Origin: Cavia porcellus
Lineage: Eukaryota; Chordata; Mammalia; Rodentia; Caviidae
DNA: 64,000 nucleotides
Direction of reading: 5' to 3'
NCBI RefSeq assembly: GCF_034190915.1
Contig: NW_026947492.1
Location: forward strand, 17,552,001 to 17,616,000
Below are positions 57,457 to 64,000 of the stretch, in pieces (within the stretch, counting starts at the first letter, position 1; each line of letters opens with the position of its first letter). The position numbers and the translations under genes are program-made. Below the pieces are notes generated by a model. The model saw nothing but the letters and a program-made list of their open reading frames with translations, made no database searches and was not told the origin of the DNA.

Positions 57457-60400
57457 TGTTGAATATATTGGTAAGATCAAATACTTTTATTCTATAAACA
57501 TAGGGTTTATATCTATCTCTACAAAGTGTGGTAAAAAATTAATGTTTAAATGATAAAAAAATTTATTCCAGTAAATGATTCATTGCCATTAATCCTCCTC
57601 AAAATACACCCTCTTAGTGTCTCATCATTTCTGGAGCTTCCTAGCGCAGTTCTGGAAGTGCTCTTCTATGAGTACATGTTTTTATATTTAAGTCATGTCT
57701 TTATTTCATGGCATACATATTGCATATGGTACATGATTACATTTACTCATAATATTTTATAGTTGTAAAAGGTACTACTTTACAAATATTCCAATTTTCA
57801 ATTGTTCCCTGTTAATAAAAAGAAATAATATTGACCTAACTATGGATTTTCTGTCTTTCCCCACACTCATGCTGAAATTTGTTACTGTAATAGCACTTGA
57901 AGAATTGGTTACTCCTTAAGTGATGTCTTCATGAATGGTTCCATGCAGGCAATGTGGTAATGGGTTTCTTCTAAGATGACTTGTTTGACTCCTGTTTTGC
58001 TTCATTCTCAATCATAATATTCATTCTTAATCTTCCTCACTTTTGTTTTCAGCTTCTTTTGTCTTTTCTACTATGTGATCCCAAATATTACTTTATTATG
58101 CTGCAAGAAAGCTATTGACAGTAGCTGGTGTCTTGTCTTTGGATATCGAAAACTGAAGAACAGAGAACTACTGAATTTATTTTTCTTAAAAATTGCACAT
58201 CTATAAGATTCTATTTGTTAAACCAGAAATGGACTGAGACAGATCTGATGCTCTGTGGCATTCTAAATTTATGTTTAACTTAGAGTAGAATCGATTTTTA
58301 GAATACCTTGAATTTTTATGTGGATAATCATATTATTTTCTAGAAAATTATCTTGTTTTATCCTTTGCAATACAACTTCCATTTATTTTTTCTTGCCATA
58401 TTACACTGTCATCTCTAATCATGATGTAGTTCTAAATATGGAAAACCATGTTTTCTTTTCTCACTGTGAGGTAAAGAATGCATTCTTTATTGCTTTATAT
58501 TCTTTCTCCCACTAAAATACATTTAAGAGAATTATTTCCCTTGGTCCTTAACACTCAGGAACTCACGTGGTTCTCAAAGTGACAGCAGGAAATGCAAAAC
58601 AAAAAGGCAAAACTTTTCTCAAAATTTTCTTCTTTAAAATCATAATTGATATAATTCTGCATTCATGAATACATACATCTCTTTCATTTAAAAATGTACA
58701 AAATATATAGTTTATAGAGAAACATAATATTTAAAATTGAAATAGAATTTTGATGACTGTTAGAACATACTTGAGAAAGGATGAGAAAAAAATTGCAGAT
58801 CGTATCCAGGTCAGTGGTTCAGCTTAGAAGGCTCTGGCTGCACAATAGTGTGAAGGCAGCAAAGTGTATAGCTGCTGCACTGTGATTCCTAAATTTCCAC
58901 CTGTTCTTGGGTAGTGAGTTTTTGACTCATTCTTAGAAACTGCATTTTGATTCTCAAATGTTGACATTTTCTTTGGTGTGATACTATTACAATGCTTTAA
59001 GCTAATATAAGCAATCTTAGAACAGTTAGGAATGACTAGGCAAGTTAAATTGTTCAGCAGCTAGCATGTTTTCAACTTGTGATGAATTCATTTGAACACA
59101 AATTCTTTATACATGTAAGACATCTGTACTGCAATTAATATTACACTGCTTTACAGATGTACAGATTTATTTTGATTATTTCTTTATCTTCTTATATAAT
59201 AATCCCAACCGTCCAATGAAGTACATGTTACTTTTTATATTCCTATCTTATAAAGGAGAAGGTATGGCGCAGATGAGCTGCTACTTTTCCAAGATATTAT
59301 AATTTGAAAATGTGGAGCAGGATTCCAACACAGAACTTCTAACTCTACATTTTCATTTTGTCTATGAGGGATTAAGAAATTTCTAATTTCTAACTACACT
59401 GCTGAAGTGTTACATTTAAGATCTCATCAGGACACTCGGCAATCATTTCCACTAAGTGTATAAAGATCAGAACTCTAGTATGGATTCAACACATTAAAAG
59501 TCATTTTGGAACTACCTCTGGAGAAACAAAACCTAAGGGGATTACTGCAGTCCTTCACAATTTCACATAAAAGAATAAGCAAGCCTGTATGTAAACTCCA
59601 TTGAAGATCACTGTTAAAGACACAAGAACGAACAGCAGTGAACCAAAATGATGAATTTCCTTTTGAGATGATGCTGATGGAGAGATGAGAGTTATTTTTT
59701 TCTCCGCCATGGGAGATGCACAGCCCTGAAGAGAAAGGAAGGCTTGAGTAAAATATTGAGTGTCTAGGGAATTAATAGATATCATGTGCAAGAAGTAAAC
59801 ACAATACTCTCATTTCCTTTTTATATGTAGAATCTGTGTCTTAGAAAGAGACTGAGCAAGGTATTTCTTTGTTCATAGACAAACTTATTATGTCATTAAA
59901 TTCATGATAAATCTTCTATTTCAGCTAGTGACAACTGTAATAGTAGGGCTATTTATTTTCCTCTAAAGCTGTTGCTTCACAGGAGATAACATTATCATTA
60001 TAAAGTATGACTGCTAATTCAGAAGGACCTTGTGTAAATGTAAGATATTCAGCTTGTGTTGCATCTTATTAGAATTAAAGCAATCAGTGACAAAACTCCT
60101 ACACTGTCCTTAAAGACCAGAGGATAAAATACAACGAGTGATCACCAAGGTTTTCTCTCCTAAGAAGGGTAAGTTTGGAAATCCATTCATATTAATGTCT
60201 TCCATGTTATTTAACACCTTTATTGAGATATCACAAACATGCTAAATTATATATATATCAGATATTCCAAATTGATGTGATGACATACACATTGTAAAAT
60301 AATTTGAACAATGGAAATAGTTAACATATCCATTGCCTCTATATAGTTATCCTTCCACATTTGTGTGATACACATATGTATAAAGAGTAGAAATGTTGAA

Positions 60401-60840
60401 GATTTATTTTGTTGTCAAATTACGAATATATGAACCAGTATTGTTAACTATTTATATTATGTTTTACATTGGCTCTCCCTGTTTTATATAGCCTGAATTT
60501 CTCACTGACTAGTAACAATCAATATCTTACTGTCTTATTATGTGAATGTACTGTTTTAGATTTACACACACACACACATGTGAGATCTTAAGTTACTTCT
60601 CTTTCTGTCTCTTATTTTAGTTACCATAGGTCTCACATTTTGAAGTGAAGTCCAGAAATCTGATATAGGTAATTTTTCTCCATTTTTTTCTATTCTAAAA
60701 CTCAAGAAGAGGACCTTTGAAAGGGAAATAATGTTTGTAGTATTGTTGAACACAGGAATGGTTCGATATTTTAATCATTAAGTATACCTTTCATGGATAA
60801 ATTCTCAGCTTTCTGGACATGAGTTTTCCTGTTCTGTAGG
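57457..60840. other. Non-coding arm sequence upstream of the OR
   Basis: Pairs inverted with about 2640-5800 of the left arm. No gene is recognised. 60215-60400 resembles ancient L1 3'-UTR (TTTATTGAGATATCACAAAC). Confidence 0.55.
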
Positions 60841-61319
60841 ACAGTTCCTGAATCATTCATTCCTAAAGTCTGGTTGCTGTGTTTAGATGAGAAGAGTTTT
60901 CATGGTTCCAAAACACCAGAGTGTGATCTGCATTAAAATTTAATGCCAAGATGAAAGACTTCTGCCTCCAAGTTCACTAGTGGAGGAAAGATCCAAACAA
61001 GGGAGAAAATGATGAGATGATGCTGTCCAGTCCTGTGATCTTCATTTTTTTAATAGCAGCTTTGTTTTCATATGGCAGCACTGGCCCTGGCTCTATTCGC
61101 AAAACTGAAAATATTGATTTTTTTAACCATATTTCACTTTTAAACCTTCAGTGAGGGGAAGACAATGTCACTCAGCACCAAATAACATTAAAGTCAAGCT
61201 CTATGGATTTAGGCTGGTTATGTCCTGACATTTCTGGCTTGTGCCTCACATTCATAAAAGAAGGCATTATAAGAGCACTTATGTGTCTTGTGAGTGTAAT
61301 TCTGTTTTCCTGTGTCCAT
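60841..61319 (+). other. 5' flank of the OR gene, conserved between arms
   Basis: Good match to 2146-2640 of the left arm in inverted orientation. Shared blocks include the GATCCAAACAAGGGAGAAAA stretch and GTTATGTCCTGACATTTCTG. It may contain intron sequence and regulatory elements, but none can be named with confidence. Confidence 0.5.
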
Positions 61320-61321
61320 AG
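61320..61321 (+). promoter_or_regulatory. Splice acceptor of the OR coding exon
   Basis: TTCTGTTTTCCTGTGTCCATAG ends 15 bases before the ATG; the polypyrimidine stretch and AG are typical. The same acceptor is present in the pseudogene copy at 2145-2144. Confidence 0.7.
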
Positions 61322-61336
61322 ATTCTACAGAGAAGA

Positions 61337-62332
61337 ATGACTCTTGAAAATGACTCTTTTGTGACTGGATTCATTCTGATGGGCTTAACAGACCGACCAG
61401 ACCTCCAGCTCCCACTGTTCTTCCTGTTTCTAGGAATGTACGTTTTCACTGTATTAGGAAATTTAGGCTTAATAATTCTGATTGGGTTGAATTCACATCT
61501 TCACACTCCCATGTACTTTCTTCTCTTTAACTTGTCTTTCATTGACCTTCATTATACTGCTGTATTTACACCCAAAATGCTAATAAATTTCTTATCACAG
61601 AAGAATGTTATCTCCTACAGAGGCTGTATGACCCAGCTCTACTTTTACTGTTTATTCATTATTTCTGAAATCTATGTGCTGACGTCAATGGCTTATGATC
61701 GCTATGTGGCCATCTGTGATCCCTTGTTGTATAACACGGCCATGTCCCCTAAAGTGTGTTGCAGCCTTATGCTTGGCTCCTACCTGATGGCGTTCTCTGG
61801 TGCCATGGCCCACACAGGATGCATGCTAAGACTGACCTTCTGTGATGCAAATGCCATCAACCACTATTTCTGTGACATCCTCCCTGTGATGCAGCTCTCC
61901 TGCAGTAGCAGCTATGTCAATGAGCTTGTGGTTTTCACTGTGGCTGGCTTTAACATCATCGTGCCCTGCATCACCATCTTTTTGTCCTATGTGTTCATCC
62001 TCTCTGGTATATTTAAAATACACTCCACGAAGGGCAGGTTGAAAGCTTTCGGCACCTGCGGTTCTCACATAATTACAGTTTCCCTGTTTTTCGGATCATG
62101 TGCATTTATGTATCTGAAGCCATCCTCTGCTGCGTCTATGAATCAGGGAAAAATCTGCTCTGTCTTTTACACCAATGTGGTTCCTATGATGAACCCTGTA
62201 ATCTATAGCTTGAGGAACAAAGATGTGAAAGTTGCTCTGAGAAAATCTTTGGGCAAAAAAGATAGCTTTGATCAGAAACAATCTCTGTCTGTGCATGTTT
62301 TTACAACACAAATTAATTCTAAGTTTATATAA
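61337..62332 (+). CDS. Olfactory receptor, OR8B-like, with extended C-terminus
   Basis: A 331-residue odorant receptor. The ATG at 61337 follows the splice acceptor by 15 bases and gives the family N-terminus with a glycosylation site at N5. Motifs: GN at 41-42, LHTPMY at 55-60, C97/C179, [10 protein letters not shown] at 118-127, CDILPVMQLSCSSSY at 179-193, SY at 217-218, KAFGTCGSH at 236-244 (usual KAFSTC) and PMMNPVIYSLRN at 283-294. It is the intact partner of the pseudogene at 1196-2128. The ancestral stop (TTTGATCAGAA) is read out of frame here because two extra bases lie in the tail after LRKSLG. The product therefore has 21 extra residues, with no obvious motif. The extension is cytoplasmic, so the receptor is likely still functional. 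Acts by family knowledge through Golf in olfactory cilia. Confidence 0.95.
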   Translation: MTLENDSFVTGFILMGLTDRPDLQLPLFFLFLGMYVFTVLGNLGLIILIGLNSHLHTPMYFLLFNLSFIDLHYTAVFTPKMLINFLSQKNVISYRGCMTQLYFYCLFIISEIYVLTSMAYDRYVAICDPLLYNTAMSPKVCCSLMLGSYLMAFSGAMAHTGCMLRLTFCDANAINHYFCDILPVMQLSCSSSYVNELVVFTVAGFNIIVPCITIFLSYVFILSGIFKIHSTKGRLKAFGTCGSHIITVSLFFGSCAFMYLKPSSAASMNQGKICSVFYTNVVPMMNPVIYSLRNKDVKVALRKSLGKKDSFDQKQSLSVHVFTTQINSKFI

Positions 62333-62643
62333 AATGTTTCTCTTCAAAACTTCATTATCATATTTCTTTTTTAGCTTGGAAGGCAAGGTCTTGTTTGCCA
62401 AAAAAAAAAAAAATTAGCAGTATGTTTTCTCTTTTTCTTCATCACTTACACCTCTCACCATTCTTCCTTTTATGGGTGACATGAAATGAAAATGAAAAAA
62501 AAAAATGAGGTTAACAATGTAATTAGAAAGAAGGGTAGAACTGATATCAGAAGACTAACAGTTTGTTTTACATTTTTTTCTTCTTTAAAGAGCTATAGGA
62601 CATTAAATCATTAACCTCTTGGAGTTTCACTAGCCTTTTATTC

Positions 62644-62649
62644 AATAAA
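62644..62649 (+). terminator. Candidate polyadenylation signal AATAAA
   Basis: TTCAATAAAAAC lies about 310 bases after the OR stop codon. It is the nearest canonical hexamer I saw on this strand, but chance occurrence is likely in AT-rich DNA. Confidence 0.35.
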
Positions 62650-64000
62650 AACATATTAATAATCTAATAAGTATTAGTTATACTTCACAAGGTACAATAA
62701 ATAGTGCTGACTAAAAGTATCATGCATAGTGTTTACAGCTGTGATAGAGAGTGTCCTTGATGGACTATTCAGGAATATCTATATTTATAAACTGCTAGCA
62801 TATGCAAGACATATAGTCCTTCCCAATGTGAGCCTAGCATACAGACAACCTGTGGGATTCATGTTTCATTACAAAGTGACAAATAAAAGTTGTTCTATCC
62901 AAAAACATAATATCAGCATAGTGCCATTTTATTTCATCATGTAAAGAATCATTCATTATTTTGAAAGAAAGTGCTCATACTGGCAATGAAGAAGAGAAAG
63001 AAGGTAAGAAACAGAGTGGGAAGGAAAGAAGGAAGAAAAGCAAGGAAGCAAGGAAAAATTATAGAGTATATAGAACTTTTTCTAAGCGGCCTTGTGTTAA
63101 GTCTTTGTTCAACTGAACACCTTGATGGCATTTTTTGTGTGGCTGTGTAGATTAGAGATGATTAGTGCAAGTTGGCAACAGAAATTTCATAAGAAGGAGA
63201 ATGGGTTAGTTTTCAGTCTTTTAATGGAGAACAAGTTAGAATGGAAGGGACAGACCAGGTACTAATGAAACACACTGTTAATTTGTAAGAGATCTCTGTT
63301 TGAAAAATGAAAAATGCATATTTAAAGCATTTTAGAGTGATCCCATATTTTGCACTGTAGAGTACTCTAGCTATCCTCAACTCTTCATAAAGGTTTGGAA
63401 AAATATTTGAATCAGAATTGACATACATTAATATTGTTTTGAGCAATGAAACTGACCATATTTGTGGGAAATCAGAAAGAAAAAGACAACTTCAAAAATA
63501 AAATAGTGTCAATTAAAATTCAAATTTAAGAAGTATTTTAAAAAGTCAAATAATGGGAAAATACAGTCTACTATTCTCTTGTCTTTTTTTTTTTTTTTTT
63601 TTTTTTTGGAAACCCGTAGAAACTTAGAAATTATAGATGTTTCTGGATAGAACACAAGTCTAGGACTTTTGTATTTAAAGAAAGATTAACCAAGTGGGCA
63701 GGAGGAGTTGGGAACAGCTAAATCAGTCCTGTTGTGGTTGATTTTCATGTGCTATAATGCTTTGTAATATAAGGAATGAAAACCTGATATTTCAGCTGAG
63801 AGAGAAGTTGCACTCTTCATGTGCAACTAGTAAAATTGTATTAAAAAAAAAAAAGGAAATCTAAGTCAAACTCCATTGGGTGAGTGAAAAAAAATTGTTA
63901 TAAATTATCTTCAAGAGTACGATGATATATGATTTTCCCTTTTAGAACCCAGAGTCAATGACTATTTAAAAATTCCTCCCCTGATGCACAAGGTGACAAT
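62650..64000. other. Non-coding 3' flank
   Basis: To about 63318 it pairs inverted with 1-650. Beyond that it is unpaired in this window. It holds a GA-rich stretch (62990-63060), a T24 run (63584-63607) and no gene. Confidence 0.5.

Larger units (their letters stand above)
55864..63318 (-). repeat. Right arm of the large inverted segmental duplication
   Basis: The block is the reverse-complement partner of 1-8545, collinear apart from arm-specific insertions. Its inner edge is sharp, at the truncated SINE. Towards the outer end it still matches window base 1; 63319-64000 would pair with sequence left of this window. Confidence 0.88.

Overview
This window looks like mammalian nuclear DNA from a rodent olfactory-receptor (OR) cluster. 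It holds three intact single-exon OR coding sequences, three OR pseudogenes, and a dense set of LINE-1, tRNA-derived SINE and LTR insertions. The SINEs with the head GGGGCTGGGGATTTAGCTCA are ID-type, and one copy looks like a B1-ID dimer. Together they suggest a squirrel-like (sciuromorph) rodent; this is inference, not proof. Nothing prokaryotic, viral-autonomous or CRISPR-like was seen.

Layout. Positions 1-8.5 kb and 55.9-63.3 kb form one large inverted duplication. The left arm carries a frameshifted OR pseudogene (1196-2128, minus) and the right arm carries its intact partner (61337-62332, plus). A solo LTR at 5808-6212 and a SINE at 722-796 are present only in the left arm, so they appear to have inserted after the duplication. 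Between the arms lie old L1 fragments (10-15 kb), a divergently oriented pair of ~0.8 kb LTR-like repeats (16.6-18.5 kb), a second OR pseudogene (18843-19720, minus) and an intact OR (23553-24485, minus). A second, smaller inverted duplication links 18.8-21.8 kb to 31.4-33.2 kb. Its right arm holds a truncated OR pseudogene and has a short interstitial telomere-type repeat at its edge. From 33.2 to 46.7 kb the sequence is almost entirely LINE-1 on the minus strand: a nearly full-length degenerate L1, then an older L1 interrupted by two LTR-type insertions, then an L1 3' fragment. The third intact OR lies at 50558-51490 (plus).

Function. The three intact genes encode class II seven-transmembrane odorant receptors of about 310-331 residues. 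They keep the hallmark LHTPMY-type, [14 protein letters not shown](F/I)xTC-type and [12 protein letters not shown] motifs and most resemble the OR8 family (OR8B-like for two of them). By family knowledge they act at the cilia of olfactory neurons through Golf and adenylate cyclase. They do not form an operon; each is expected to have its own promoter and a non-coding 5' exon outside what I can see. The OR array appears to have grown by repeated, partly inverted, segmental duplication followed by decay of some copies. I did not find a previously undescribed molecular system. The strongest observations concern the duplication architecture and its breakpoints.
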